A DNA stretch of 64,000 nucleotides from Luteipulveratus halotolerans (GTDB lineage: Bacteria; Actinomycetota; Actinomycetes; Actinomycetales; Dermatophilaceae): the NCBI RefSeq assembly GCF_001247745.1, contig NZ_LAIR01000002.1, forward strand, positions 1,984,001 to 2,048,000. Direction: 5' to 3'. The notes beneath the pieces were generated by a model. The model did no database searches and was not told the origin of the DNA. It saw only the letters and a program-made list of their open reading frames with translations. Below, in pieces: positions 25,288 to 33,813 of this stretch. Made by a program: the position numbers and the translations under genes. The number at the start of each line of letters is the position of its first letter. Position 1 is the first letter of the stretch.

Positions 25288-26526
25288 GGACCACGCCCGG
25301 GCCAGCTCGATGGCACGGCCGTCGGTGAGCGAGGCGATCTGGTCGACGACCACGCGCAGCCGGGCGTCGTCGCCCGCAGCGGCCTCGAAGTCCTTGGCGT
25401 ACAACGGATCGAGCCGCTCGGGCTGATCCTGGTACGACGCGAACAGGTGGCCGACGAGGTCACGCTGCTCGGCCAGGAGCTGTTGCCGGTCGTCGGTCAG
25501 CAGCACGAACCTCGCCGCCACCGCCTTGAGCATCACGCACTCCAGCCGCACGTCGTCGGGGACGACCACGTCAGCGCCGTGCCGGGTCAGCGCACCGGCG
25601 CCGTGCCGCTCGCGGGTCGCTCGCTCGACCGTGTGCACGAAGTGCCCGATCAGGCGAGAGGTCGTGTCCTTGAGCGCGGCCAGGCTCGTACGGGTGTTGT
25701 CGTGGTCGTAGGGCATCCGCCCCGCCTCGAGCGCTCGGGCCAGCGCCGCGGTGAGGTCGTCGACGTCGGCCGCGGGGTCGTAGAGGCGCTGCGCCACCTC
25801 GGCCACCTCGGCCGCGGCCTGGGCCGAGCGCAACGCCCTCAGGTCGACCATCCCCGCCGCGACGGCGTCCTCGACGTCGTGCACGGAGTAGGCGACGTCG
25901 TCGGACCAGTCCATGACCTGCGCCTCGACGCACAACCGCGCGGGCTGGTCGGCAGGCGCCGCGAGGCGAACCCACTCGAACACGTCGACGTCGTCGTCAT
26001 AGACGCCGAACTTGCTTGTGGGAGAGGGACTTTCGCCACGGCGCCAGGGATACTTGATCGACGCGTCGAGGCTGGCGCGGGTGAGGTTGAGACCGGCCGA
26101 ACGCCCGTCGGCATGCGCGCGCTTGGCCTCGAGGCGGGTCAGCAGCCGCAACGTCTGGGCGTTGCCCTCGAACCCACCGATCTCGGCGGTCAAGGCATCG
26201 AGCGCGGTCTCGCCGTTGTGGCCGAACGGCGGGTGTCCCAGGTCGTGTGCGAGACACGCGGTGTCGACCACGTCGGCGTTGCAGCCGAGCGCGGCACCGA
26301 ACTCGCGGCCGATCTGAGCGACCTCGAGTGAGTGCGTGAGCCGGTTGCGGACGAAGTCGTCGCCGGTCGGCTGATGCATCTGCGTCTTCTGCGACAGGCG
26401 CCGCAGCGCGGCCGAGTGCAGCAGCCGGGCCCGGTCGCGCGCGAAGTCGTCGCGGTCTGCTCGCTTGGTCGCAGGGTCTTCGCCGACCCACCGCTCCCGG
26501 GAGCGGTCGTCGTACGGGTCGTTCAT
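25285..26526 (-). CDS. dgt: Deoxyguanosinetriphosphate triphosphohydrolase-like HD protein
   Basis: This 413-residue HD-domain phosphohydrolase removes triphosphate from dNTPs. Visible are RLSQKTQM, THSLEVAQIGRE, the HD motif AHDLGHPPFGHNGE, and the C-terminal YxxKxF-type region DPLYAKDFEAAAGDDARLRVVVDQIASLTDGRA. The start ATG overlaps the stop of the upstream HExxH gene by 4 nt. It is conserved beside dnaG in many actinobacteria. Confidence 0.92.
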   Translation of the reverse strand: MNDPYDDRSRERWVGEDPATKRADRDDFARDRARLLHSAALRRLSQKTQMHQPTGDDFVRNRLTHSLEVAQIGREFGAALGCNADVVDTACLAHDLGHPPFGHNGETALDALTAEIGGFEGNAQTLRLLTRLEAKRAHADGRSAGLNLTRASLDASIKYPWRRGESPSPTSKFGVYDDDVDVFEWVRLAAPADQPARLCVEAQVMDWSDDVAYSVHDVEDAVAAGMVDLRALRSAQAAAEVAEVAQRLYDPAADVDDLTAALARALEAGRMPYDHDNTRTSLAALKDTTSRLIGHFVHTVERATRERHGAGALTRHGADVVVPDDVRLECVMLKAVAARFVLLTDDRQQLLAEQRDLVGHLFASYQDQPERLDPLYAKDFEAAAGDDARLRVVVDQIASLTDGRAIELARAWS

Positions 26527-27011
26527 CGGCGGCCGGCCAGGAGTGATCGTACGGCGGCGCCGACCGGCCGTGGTGGCGCGTCGACGTAGCCCCCGGCAGC
26601 CAGACCGGCGTCACGCTCGAACACGTTGCGGGCGGCGCGGCTGCCCGTCCGCAGGACCGACCACCCCATCGCTGCGACGTAGAGCGGGATGAACGGCAGG
26701 CCGCCGCACACGGCGTACTGCCAGCTGTGCCGCTCCTCGTGCGCGAGCAGGCCGGGATAGGTCTCGACGCGTGTGGGCCAGTCGTGCGCCGTCACGAGCA
26801 CGTTGCCGACGGTGAACGCCCCGGCCACCGGGAACCCGAACCGGTAGTGGTCGGCCAGCCACAGCCCGCGTGGCCCCCGACGGATGTCGCAGTGGCCGAG
26901 GGTGGCAACGCCGAGTCCGAGCAGCGTCGACCCGTTGGCCCAGTTGGCGATCTCGCGCACCCGCTGACCGGTGGTCACGGGCGCGTCCGCCGCGAGGGCG
27001 GAGACCGTCAC
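26523..27011 (-). CDS. Uncharacterised small protein with HExxH motif
   Basis: This 162-residue protein starts at a GTG that overlaps the stop of the DUF3806 gene (GTGA). It contains LLAHEERHSWQYAVCGGLPF, where HEERH (residues 91-95) fits the zinc-peptidase pattern HExxH. A hydrophobic stretch follows directly (GLPFIPLYVAAMGW), so the motif may lie near a membrane. No signal peptide is seen. The third zinc ligand is not obvious, so protease activity is only a possibility. It sits in a tightly coupled chain DUF2277 - DUF3806 - this gene - dgt. Confidence 0.7.
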   Translation of the reverse strand: MTVSALAADAPVTTGQRVREIANWANGSTLLGLGVATLGHCDIRRGPRGLWLADHYRFGFPVAGAFTVGNVLVTAHDWPTRVETYPGLLAHEERHSWQYAVCGGLPFIPLYVAAMGWSVLRTGSRAARNVFERDAGLAAGGYVDAPPRPVGAAVRSLLAGRR

Positions 27012-27436
27012 CGGTGGACCTCGTTGACGCCGCGGATCAGCTCGGTCGCCCAGGCCTGCAGCCACCCTCGCTGCTGACCGGACCACGCGTCCATGACCGG
27101 GTCGGCCGGGTAGAGGATCGCGTCCTCGGCCGGTGTCGACAGGGCCAGATCGGTGCCCTCGGGGTCGGTCACGACCCGCCACTCCAAGGCGCTGTGCCGC
27201 ACCAGGTGCTCGCCCAGAGCGAGGCCGATCATCGTGCAGACCGCCGTCGGGTCCTCACGGTCGTCGGGATCGGTCGCGAGGACCTTGTCGAAGTAGCCTT
27301 CGTAGGCACGCTCCAGCGACGCGAGGTCGTCCAGGTCGATGCCCCACTGGTGGGCGTCGTCGAGCCACTCATGCAGCACCGACCGCTCGTGGTCCCCGAC
27401 CGGAGCGATGCGGATGTCCTGCTCGGTCACGCTCAA
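27008..27436 (-). CDS. DUF3806 domain protein
   Basis: This protein of ~142 residues has unknown function. The DUF3806-like part is WGIDLDDLASLERAYEGYFDKVL, then CTMIGLALGEHLVRHSALEWRVVTDPEGTDLAL and ILYPADPVMDAWSGQQ. The start is either the TTG at 27436, which overlaps the DUF2277 stop (TTGA), or the GTG at 27430; neither has a clear ribosome binding site, and coupling to the upstream gene is likely. It overlaps the next gene by GTGA. Confidence 0.75.
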   Translation of the reverse strand: MSVTEQDIRIAPVGDHERSVLHEWLDDAHQWGIDLDDLASLERAYEGYFDKVLATDPDDREDPTAVCTMIGLALGEHLVRHSALEWRVVTDPEGTDLALSTPAEDAILYPADPVMDAWSGQQRGWLQAWATELIRGVNEVHR

Positions 27437-27708
27437 CCGGCGGTGCGGTAGCGCTCGGCCGCCCGGGCCTTGGCCTTGGCTGCCTCGACCGCCCGGTCCT
27501 TGGGCGGCGCACTCGTCACCAGCGCGTCGATCAGCTCACGGCTGGCCGCGGTCACAGCCGCGACCGCGCGGTCGAACGCCTCCTGGTTGGCCTGCGAGGG
27601 CTTGGTCGCGCCGCTGATCTTGCGGACGTACTGCAGCGCGGCGTCGTGCACCTCGTCGTCGGTCGCAGGTGGCGCGAAGTTGTTCAGCGGACGAATGTTG
27701 CGGCACAT
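27433..27708 (-). CDS. DUF2277 family protein
   Basis: This 91-residue protein begins MCRNIRPLNNFAPPATDDEV, the hallmark of DUF2277, and continues with QYVRKISGATKPSQANQEAFDRAV. Function is unknown. The ATG at 27708 is chosen because MCRNI is the conserved N-terminus and CAGGCT lies 6 nt upstream (leaderless type). Confidence 0.88.
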   Translation of the reverse strand: MCRNIRPLNNFAPPATDDEVHDAALQYVRKISGATKPSQANQEAFDRAVAAVTAASRELIDALVTSAPPKDRAVEAAKAKARAAERYRTAG

Positions 27709-27788
27709 GACCTGAGCCTGACACACCTGCCCGACACCTGTGAGCAGGTCGTGGCCGGTCAGCCCTCCCGCGTCGCGGCGCAGCGGCC

Positions 27789-27794
27789 TAGGCT
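27789..27794 (+). promoter_or_regulatory. -10 hexamer TAGGCT for the sulfurtransferase
   Basis: TAGGCT is followed by 6 nt and the ATG at 27801; the spacing fits a leaderless start. Confidence 0.45.
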
Positions 27795-27800
27795 CGCGGC

Positions 27801-28646
27801 ATGGCGACGACTCCCAGCCCCCTCGTCTCGGCCGAGAGACTGCAGGCCCGCCTCGAGGACGGCGAGCCCGTCGTGCTGCTCGACGTCAGCTGGCAGCTCG
27901 GTGCCGAGTCGCAGCGGCCGGCGTACGACGCCGCGCACCTTCCCGGGGCGGCGTGGGTCGACTTCGAGACGGCGCTGTCCGGTGAGCCGGGCGCGGGTGG
28001 GCGCCATCCGCTGCCCGACGTCGCGACGTTCGAGGACGCGATGCGTGCGGCCGGTGTCAGCAACGAGAGCCACGTCGTGGTCTACGACCGGTGGCGTTCG
28101 CTGCCCGCGAGCCGCTGCTGGTGGCTGCTGACGTACTGCGGTCATGAGTGCGTCCAGGTGCTCGACGGTGGGTTCCCGCGGTGGGAGTCGCTCGGGCTGC
28201 CCGTGAGCGACGCGGCCGTGTCACCGTCACGTGGCAACTTCGTCGCGACGCCGCCCGGGCTCGACGTCCTGGACGCCGACGGTGCCGCCGAGTACGCCGA
28301 GCGCGCGATCCTGCTCGACGCGCGTCCGGCCGACCGCTTCCGCGGCGAGAACGAGACCGTCGACCCGGTGGCCGGACACATCCCCGGAGCGGTGAGCGCA
28401 CCGGCGCTGGCCAACCTGCAGGAGGACGGCCGGTTCCTGCCGCCCGACGACCTGGCGATGCGGTTCACCGCGCACGGTGTCGAGCCGCATGCCGAGGTCG
28501 GGGTCTACTGCGGATCGGGCGTCCAGGCCATGCACACCGCGCTCGCCCTCGAGGTCGCCGGCGTGGGCTCGCAGACCGCGGTCTACGTCGGGTCGTGGTC
28601 GCACTGGATCACCGACCCCGACCGCCCCGTCGCCGGCCCCGCCTGA
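27801..28646 (+). CDS. sseA: Thiosulfate/3-mercaptopyruvate sulfurtransferase (two rhodanese domains)
   Basis: This 281-residue tandem rhodanese transfers sulfur through a persulfide. The first domain (RLQARLEDGEPVVLLDVSWQ ... HVVVYDRWRSLPASRCWWLL) lacks the cysteine, as usual. The second has the active Cys237 in GVYCGSGVQAMHTAL. The CGSGV loop is more typical of mercaptopyruvate/thiosulfate enzymes of the SseA type than of plain rhodaneses. TAGGCT lies 6 nt before the ATG with no ribosome binding site. Confidence 0.88.
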   Translation: MATTPSPLVSAERLQARLEDGEPVVLLDVSWQLGAESQRPAYDAAHLPGAAWVDFETALSGEPGAGGRHPLPDVATFEDAMRAAGVSNESHVVVYDRWRSLPASRCWWLLTYCGHECVQVLDGGFPRWESLGLPVSDAAVSPSRGNFVATPPGLDVLDADGAAEYAERAILLDARPADRFRGENETVDPVAGHIPGAVSAPALANLQEDGRFLPPDDLAMRFTAHGVEPHAEVGVYCGSGVQAMHTALALEVAGVGSQTAVYVGSWSHWITDPDRPVAGPA

Positions 28647-28714
28647 GCTCGTTCGCCCGACCCGGTCCGCATGCTTGCCGTGCAGATCCGATCTGACCGG
28701 CGTTGCGGGCCGCC

Positions 28715-28800
28715 GAGTGCGCAGCACCGGCCGACCGTGCCGACCGAGTGCGCAACACCGGCCTTCCCCACGACCCGGCGTGAGCCGTTGACGCGCACTC
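28715..28800. repeat. Cluster of REP-like elements downstream of sseA
   Basis: Two direct copies of CCGAGTGCGCARCACCGGCC lie near 28715 and 28743. An inverted relative (TGAGCCGTTGACGCGCACTC) at 28781-28800 can pair with the second copy as an imperfect hairpin. A further near-identical copy of the inverted form is at 29843-29862. Confidence 0.55.
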
Positions 28801-28862
28801 ACCGGATCCCTTCTCCCGGCCGCCGGCTGCTGCCGCGTCATCACGCAGCTCGTCCCTCCAGC

Positions 28863-29810
28863 TCAGACCGGATCAGCGCCACCAGCTGATCCGGGCCAGC
28901 GCAGAACGTCGTCACGCCCGATCTCGATGACGGTCCAGCCCTCCGCGCGCAGCTGGCGCCGGCGCACCACGTCCAACCGGCGCTGGACCATGTCGTCGTG
29001 CACCGCGCCGTCGTACTCGACGATGACACGCTGTTCCCGCCACACGAAGTCGACGGTCGCGATCCAGGTGTGCGCCGCATCGTGCACCTCGGCGTTGAGC
29101 TCGGGCTCGGGCAGACCACCGTCGGCGAAGATCAGCCGCGCACGCGACTCCATCGGCGACCAGCAGCTCGGGCGGATCAGCTCCAGGGCTTGCGCCGCCC
29201 GCCCCACGCCACGTCGACCCTTCGCCTCCTGGAGTCGTCGTCGGAGCTCGGGAAGGAGTTCCTCGTTGTGGGCCACGATCGCGTCTCCGACCACCACGAG
29301 CTCGTCGCGTGGCAGTAGGGCAGCAAGGTCGATCCAGGTGTCGACGGGCGCCACCAACCGAAGGCCCTGGTGCGTGATCACCCTGCGGCGTTCGAGACCT
29401 CGATGGCCGCGTACCCCGGCTCGACGCACGGCAGCCGTCCCCGTGGGCGAGTAGACGTGCAGATCGGCTCCGTCAGCCTCCAGGCTGGACGGGAGCGGAA
29501 GTCCGAGAATCGTTGCGGCGGTGGCCGATCCGAACGCACAGTGACCAGGGAGCACTGCCGCGAGCGCCTGCGCTCGTTCATGGACGGTCGTGCATGATCC
29601 GTCGGCGCGGACGCCGCAGTGCGGTCTTGCGAGGTATGACCCACGAAGGCGTCCGGTCACACCGGCATCGCGCGCTTCGGGCAACCCGGATGCGCGCCCC
29701 TTCACCTCATCGGGCAATGACCTTCGCGCAGGTGACATGGCGCGAGCCTGCCGCAGCCGAGCCACGACGGGGGCTGCCCATCCACAGGGCACCCGGACGG
29801 CGAGCGCCAC
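28863..29810 (-). CDS. DUF559-type protein with C-terminal nuclease-like (Vsr/PD-(D/E)XK) fold
   Basis: This protein of up to 315 residues belongs to a common actinobacterial family with an AbiEi/transcription-regulator-like N-terminus (DAGVTGRLRGSYLARPHCGVRADG) and a C-terminal Vsr-like nuclease fold (ESRARLIFADGGLPEPELNAEV, then TVDFVWREQRVIVEYDGAVHD and LRAEGWTVIEIGRDDV). E-x-D/E-x-K-like residues are visible, but activity is unproven. The start is uncertain; the ATG at 29738 (MSPARR) is an alternative. A 20-bp repeat with one mismatch flanks the gene (28781-28800 and 29843-29862), which suggests acquisition as a unit. Confidence 0.7.
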   Translation of the reverse strand: MALAVRVPCGWAAPVVARLRQARAMSPARRSLPDEVKGRASGLPEARDAGVTGRLRGSYLARPHCGVRADGSCTTVHERAQALAAVLPGHCAFGSATAATILGLPLPSSLEADGADLHVYSPTGTAAVRRAGVRGHRGLERRRVITHQGLRLVAPVDTWIDLAALLPRDELVVVGDAIVAHNEELLPELRRRLQEAKGRRGVGRAAQALELIRPSCWSPMESRARLIFADGGLPEPELNAEVHDAAHTWIATVDFVWREQRVIVEYDGAVHDDMVQRRLDVVRRRQLRAEGWTVIEIGRDDVLRWPGSAGGADPV

Positions 29811-29842
29811 TGCGCACGAACGGCCTTTGGACGAGGCCGCGC

Positions 29843-29862
29843 TGAGCCGTTGATGCGCACTC
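29843..29862 (+). repeat. Right flanking copy of the 20-bp repeat around the DUF559-type gene
   Basis: TGAGCCGTTGATGCGCACTC differs by one base from 28781-28800, in the same orientation. Together they bracket the gene between them. Confidence 0.6.
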
Positions 29863-29921
29863 GTCGGCCTCTGCCTCTGACTCGGGCCTCAGACGGGCGG
29901 GTCAGCGACGCACAGCGCCGG

Positions 29922-31130
29922 TCAGCCGCCCGAGACCGACAGCTCGGCCTGGGCGACCGCCTCGGCCGCAGCGCCGTCGAGCTGCTGGGAGTCGAGCCAG
30001 CCCTCGGGCAGCACGACGTGCCGCTCGGACCCGGCGCGCCCGCGCTGTCCTTCGGCGGCCTCGCCGGGCCAGGGCTGGGAGTGGTCGAGCGTGGCGATCA
30101 GGTCGTCGAGCGACGCCATGGACTCGACGGTCGCCAGGCTGGAGCGCACGTGCGAGCCGGCCGGGAAGCCCTTGAGGTACCAGGCGATGTGCTTGCGGAT
30201 GTCGCGGCAGGCCTTCTGCTCGGACTGGTAGAACTCCGCGAGGTAGACCGTGTGCAGGCGCAGGGTGTCGCACACCTCACCGAGCGTCGGGCGTACGCGC
30301 TCGGACGAACCCGCGAACGCCGCGGCGAGGTCGGTGAACAGCCACGGCCGCCCCAGGCAACCACGCCCGACGACGACACCGTCGCAGCCGGTCTCGCGCA
30401 CCATGCGCACGGCGTCCTCGGCCGACCAGATGTCACCGTTGCCGAGCACCGGGATCGAGGTGACGGCCTGCTTGAGCTCGGCGATCGCGCTCCAGTCGGC
30501 GTTGCCGGAGTAGGCCTGAGCGGCCGTACGCCCGTGCAGCGCGACCGCAGCGGCACCCTCCCCCTCGGCGATCCGCCCGGCCTCCAGGAAGGTCAGGTGG
30601 TCGGGGTCGATGCCCTTGCGCATCTTGACGGTCACGGGCACGTCGTACGGCGTCGCCTCACGGACCGCAGCGGCGACGATGCCGCGGAACAGGTCGGACT
30701 TCCAGGGCAGCGCCGCTCCCCCGCCCTTGCGGGTGACCTTGGGCACCGGGCAGCCGAAGTTGAGGTCGATGTGGTCGGCGCGGTCCTCGGTGACGAGCAT
30801 GCGGACGGCCAGACCGACCGTCGTCGGGTCGACGCCGTAGAGCTGGATCGAGCGCGGGTTCTCGTCGGGGTCGTGCTCGATCAGCTGCATCGAGATCGGG
30901 GTGCGCTCGACCAGCGCACGCGAGGTGATCATCTCGCTGACGTACAACGAGGTGGCACCGGAGGCGCCGCCGGCGGCGAGACCACGGTCGCCGTACTGGC
31001 GGCACAGTCGGCGGAACGCGCGGTTGGTGATGCCGGCCATCGGAGCGAGCACCACCGGCGAGTCGATGGTGTGGCGGCCGATGCGCAGCGGGGGCAGCAC
31101 GGGCGTCGGAGCGGGAAGAACGTCGGTCAT
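29922..31130 (-). CDS. dusB: tRNA-dihydrouridine synthase
   Basis: This 402-residue FMN enzyme reduces uridines in the tRNA D-loop. The barrel begins with SPVVLAPMAGITNRAFRRLCR and contains the catalytic Cys in LNFGCPVPKVTRKGGGAALPW, then VTVKMRKGID, ALHGRTAAQAYSGNADW and VLGNGDIWSAEDAVRM. The C-terminal helical domain has IRKHIAWYLKGFPAGS. It is a little longer than the usual DusB (~320-390). It is followed downstream on its strand only by the DUF559-type gene. Confidence 0.93.
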   Translation of the reverse strand: MTDVLPAPTPVLPPLRIGRHTIDSPVVLAPMAGITNRAFRRLCRQYGDRGLAAGGASGATSLYVSEMITSRALVERTPISMQLIEHDPDENPRSIQLYGVDPTTVGLAVRMLVTEDRADHIDLNFGCPVPKVTRKGGGAALPWKSDLFRGIVAAAVREATPYDVPVTVKMRKGIDPDHLTFLEAGRIAEGEGAAAVALHGRTAAQAYSGNADWSAIAELKQAVTSIPVLGNGDIWSAEDAVRMVRETGCDGVVVGRGCLGRPWLFTDLAAAFAGSSERVRPTLGEVCDTLRLHTVYLAEFYQSEQKACRDIRKHIAWYLKGFPAGSHVRSSLATVESMASLDDLIATLDHSQPWPGEAAEGQRGRAGSERHVVLPEGWLDSQQLDGAAAEAVAQAELSVSGG

Positions 31131-31152
31131 GGCGCGCCCATTGTCTCAGGCC

Positions 31153-31761
31153 TCACAGCCACCCGTTGTCGACGGCGATCCGGGCCGCCTCTGCGCGCGT
31201 CCGGGCACCGGTCGTGCCGATCGCGGACGACAGGTGGTTGCGCACCGTGCCCTCCGACAGGAACAGCCCGCCCGCGATGTCGGCGACCGTGCCTCCGTCG
31301 CGCGCGGCGCGCAGCACGTCGGTCTCGCGCGCGGTCAACGGCGACTCGCCCGCGACGAGGCTGTCGGTCGCGAGCGCCGGGTCGACGACTCGCAGCCCCT
31401 GGTGCACGCGGCGTACGGCGTCGGCCAGCTCGCGAGCGGGGGTGTCCTTGACGACGAACCCGTCGGCGCCCGCCTGCAGACCGCGGCGCAGGTAGCCGGG
31501 ACGGCCGAACGTCGTGACGATGAGGACGCGCACCGCGGGAAGCCTGGCCTTGAGGACGGCCGTCGCCGCGATGCCGTCCAGGCCGGGCATCTCGACGTCC
31601 ATCAGGACGACGTCCGGGGTCGTCTCGACCGCGAGCGCCTCGACCTCGTCGCCGCGGCCGACCTCACCGACGACCGACAGGTCGTTCTCGAGGTCGAGCA
31701 GGGCGGCGAGCGCACCGCGTACGAGCGCCTGGTCGTCGGCGAGCAGCACCCGGATGGTCAT
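31153..31761 (-). CDS. Response regulator, NarL/LuxR family
   Basis: This 202-residue two-component regulator has the receiver phosphorylation site in DVVLMDVEMPGLDG (first Asp of VLMD), the switch Thr in VLIVTTFGRPGYL and Lys in FVVKDTPA. The LuxR-type helix-turn-helix is SPLTARETDVLRAARDGGTVADIAGGLFLSEGTVRNHLSS. It overlaps the histidine kinase stop by ATGA and is the last gene of an operon with an ABC-2 exporter, so it probably controls that exporter or the membrane. Confidence 0.92.
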   Translation of the reverse strand: MTIRVLLADDQALVRGALAALLDLENDLSVVGEVGRGDEVEALAVETTPDVVLMDVEMPGLDGIAATAVLKARLPAVRVLIVTTFGRPGYLRRGLQAGADGFVVKDTPARELADAVRRVHQGLRVVDPALATDSLVAGESPLTARETDVLRAARDGGTVADIAGGLFLSEGTVRNHLSSAIGTTGARTRAEAARIAVDNGWL

Positions 31762-32992
31762 GCGCGTGTGGTCTCCTTCGTCGTCGGTGACGCCCCTGCG
31801 GCGTCACGCGCGGTCACCGTGACTGCGAATCCGTGCGGGTCGACCGCACGGGTGATCAGCACCGCACCGGCAGCGGTGGCCCGCTCACGCAGACCGCGCA
31901 GCCCGTTGCCGGAGTCCGCCTCGCGCGACGAGCTCTCGGTCTCGGTGTGGCCGCGCCCGTCATCGCTGATGGTCACTCCCGTGGGTGTCAGCACGATCGA
32001 GCAGTGCCTCGCGTCGCTGTGCCTCAGGACGTTGGTGACACCTTCTCGTACGGTCCAGGCGAACAGCTCGCGCAGGTCGGTCTCGACCTCGTCGGTCGCC
32101 CGCGGCACGTCGGCCTGGATCCCCGCTGCTGCCAACGCTTCTCGCGCTCGCGCGAGCTCACCGGCCAACGAGATCTCGCGGTATCCCTCGACGGCTCGAC
32201 GGACGTCGGACAGGGCATCACGGGACAGCCGCTCGAGGTCGGCCACCTCGGCACGCGCCCGAGACGAGGTGGCGTCGGCGTCGAGCAGCCGCCCGGCGAG
32301 CTCGGCCTTGACGGTGATCACCGTGAGCGAGTGCCCGAGGATGTCGTGCAGGTCGCGCGCCATGCGGTTGCGTTCTTCCTGCACGGCGAGCCGCGCGTTC
32401 TCCTGACGCACCTCCACCAGGGCCCGCTGGCGGCGTCCGGCCACCAGCGCGCCCGACACGGCGAGCAGCGCGAGCAGGATCGAGCCGCCGAGCGATGCGT
32501 CGCGTTCCCAGCCGGCGTAGAGCCAGGCGAGCAGCTCGTACGCCACGATGAGACCGACGCCGATCGCCATCGCCACGCGCAGCCGGAAGGTCCAGCAGCC
32601 CGCGACCGCGACGAACACCCAGGTCGCGCAGCCGTCCTGGCCGACCACGCCCGTGCACGCGAGCGCCGTGAGGCGAGAGGGGCGTACCAGCCCAGGTGCT
32701 GCGTCCCGGCGACCGGCTCGGGTCCGCGGCCGTCGCGTCTGCCCACGCCGCGCGCGGCGTTGAAGTGCAGGAGGTAGAGCGCGCCGAACGTGACGGTCAG
32801 CACGACACCGGCACCGCCGCGTACGTGGTTGGGCATCTTCCAGGCCGTCGCGAGCGGGTTGGCGAGGAACACCAGCCACACGCCCGCGAAGAGGGCCGTG
32901 ATGAGCAACCCGGAGACGCCCCGCCCGTCGGACAACGAGTCGTCGTCCGACGCGGTGGACAGCCACGCCGGACGACGGTCACGCAGGATCAT
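31758..32992 (-). pseudogene. DesK-type sensor histidine kinase, frameshifted by one base
   Basis: The N-terminal half starts at the ATG at 32992 (in-frame GTG at 33001) and has membrane segments (GLLITALFAGVWLVFLANPL; GAGVVLTVTFGALYLLHF) up to GWYAPL. Then the frame is lost near 32672. The other frame continues LTALACTGVVGQDGCATWVF through the H-box RMARDLHDILGHSLTVI, TVREGVTNVLRHSDA and the ATP-binding ISDDGRG / GNGLRGLRERA to 31758. Adding one C restores CTC-GCC-CTC-ACG (L-A-L-T) and one kinase of ~410 residues. All catalytic parts are otherwise intact, so a sequencing error or very recent mutation are both possible. Confidence 0.85.
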
Positions 32993-33012
32993 GAGGGCCA
33001 CTCTTGCACTGC

Positions 33013-33810
33013 TCAGACGCGGCGGGTGTCGCGGCGGAAGCGCCAGACCGCACCGCCGACGAAGACCGTCAGCCACACCGCGATGTTGAGCACCCACTGC
33101 CAGGCGGGGACGCCCTCGGAGGTGAGCGGCAGGTGGGCCATCATGCTCACGCCCCACATCGGCGTCAGCTGTGCGACGTGCTGCATGGTGTCGCTCATCG
33201 CGGGGTACGGGTAGAAGATGCCGCCGCCGAACGCCAGGAAGGCCATCAGCGGGCCGATCACCTGCATGGCGTTCTCCGTCGGGAGCAGGTAGCCCATGAA
33301 CAGCCCGAACGCCGCGAACATCAGCGCACCGAGCCACACGAGCACGGCCGAGGTGATCCAGGCGCCCGTCGGTATCAGCGCCGTGCCGGTCTGGCCGACG
33401 AGGTAGACCAGCACGACCGGCAGGACGCCGAGGATCATCGCGGTGCAGACCTTCACGGTGATGTACGCGAGGCCGGACAGGGGTGTCAGCCGCAGCTGTC
33501 GCGACCAGCCCTGCGCGCGCTCGACCGAGACCGAGGCTGCGGCCGAGGTGGTGGCGACCATGGCGCCGTACAGCGCGAACGAGATGACCGAGTACGCCGC
33601 GTAGTTGCCCGAGCCGACCTGGTCGTTGCCGTAGTCGGCGTTGCCGAAGGCGAAGAAGAACGCCACGGGCACGAGCAGCGTGAACAGCATCGTGCGTCGG
33701 TTGCGCAGGACCCGGCGCAGCTCGATCGTGAGCAGCGTGGCGTTGAGGCCGCCGCGCGGCGGGACCGTACGGGAAGAGGCGTCGATACGGCTGTCGGTGA
33801 CGGTGGTCAT
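33013..33810 (-). CDS. ABC-2 type transporter permease
   Basis: This 265-residue permease has about six membrane segments, e.g. TMLFTLLVPVAFFFAFG, AAYSVISFALYGAMVATTSAA, ITVKVCTAMILGVLPVVLVYLVG and PLMAFLAFGGGIFYPYPAM. The ABC-2/DrrB-like signature region SVERAQGWSRQLRLTPLSG is present. It lies 3 nt after the ATPase gene and before the kinase, so the order ATPase - permease - kinase - regulator is one operon, typical of drug or lipid export modules sensing membrane state. Confidence 0.9.
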   Translation of the reverse strand: MTTVTDSRIDASSRTVPPRGGLNATLLTIELRRVLRNRRTMLFTLLVPVAFFFAFGNADYGNDQVGSGNYAAYSVISFALYGAMVATTSAAASVSVERAQGWSRQLRLTPLSGLAYITVKVCTAMILGVLPVVLVYLVGQTGTALIPTGAWITSAVLVWLGALMFAAFGLFMGYLLPTENAMQVIGPLMAFLAFGGGIFYPYPAMSDTMQHVAQLTPMWGVSMMAHLPLTSEGVPAWQWVLNIAVWLTVFVGGAVWRFRRDTRRV

Positions 33811-33813
33811 GGG

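Noticed and set aside
28647..28862. Protein-coding gene between sseA and the DUF559-type gene
   Set aside because: The open frames here are short, repeat-derived and lack a ribosome binding site or -10-like box.
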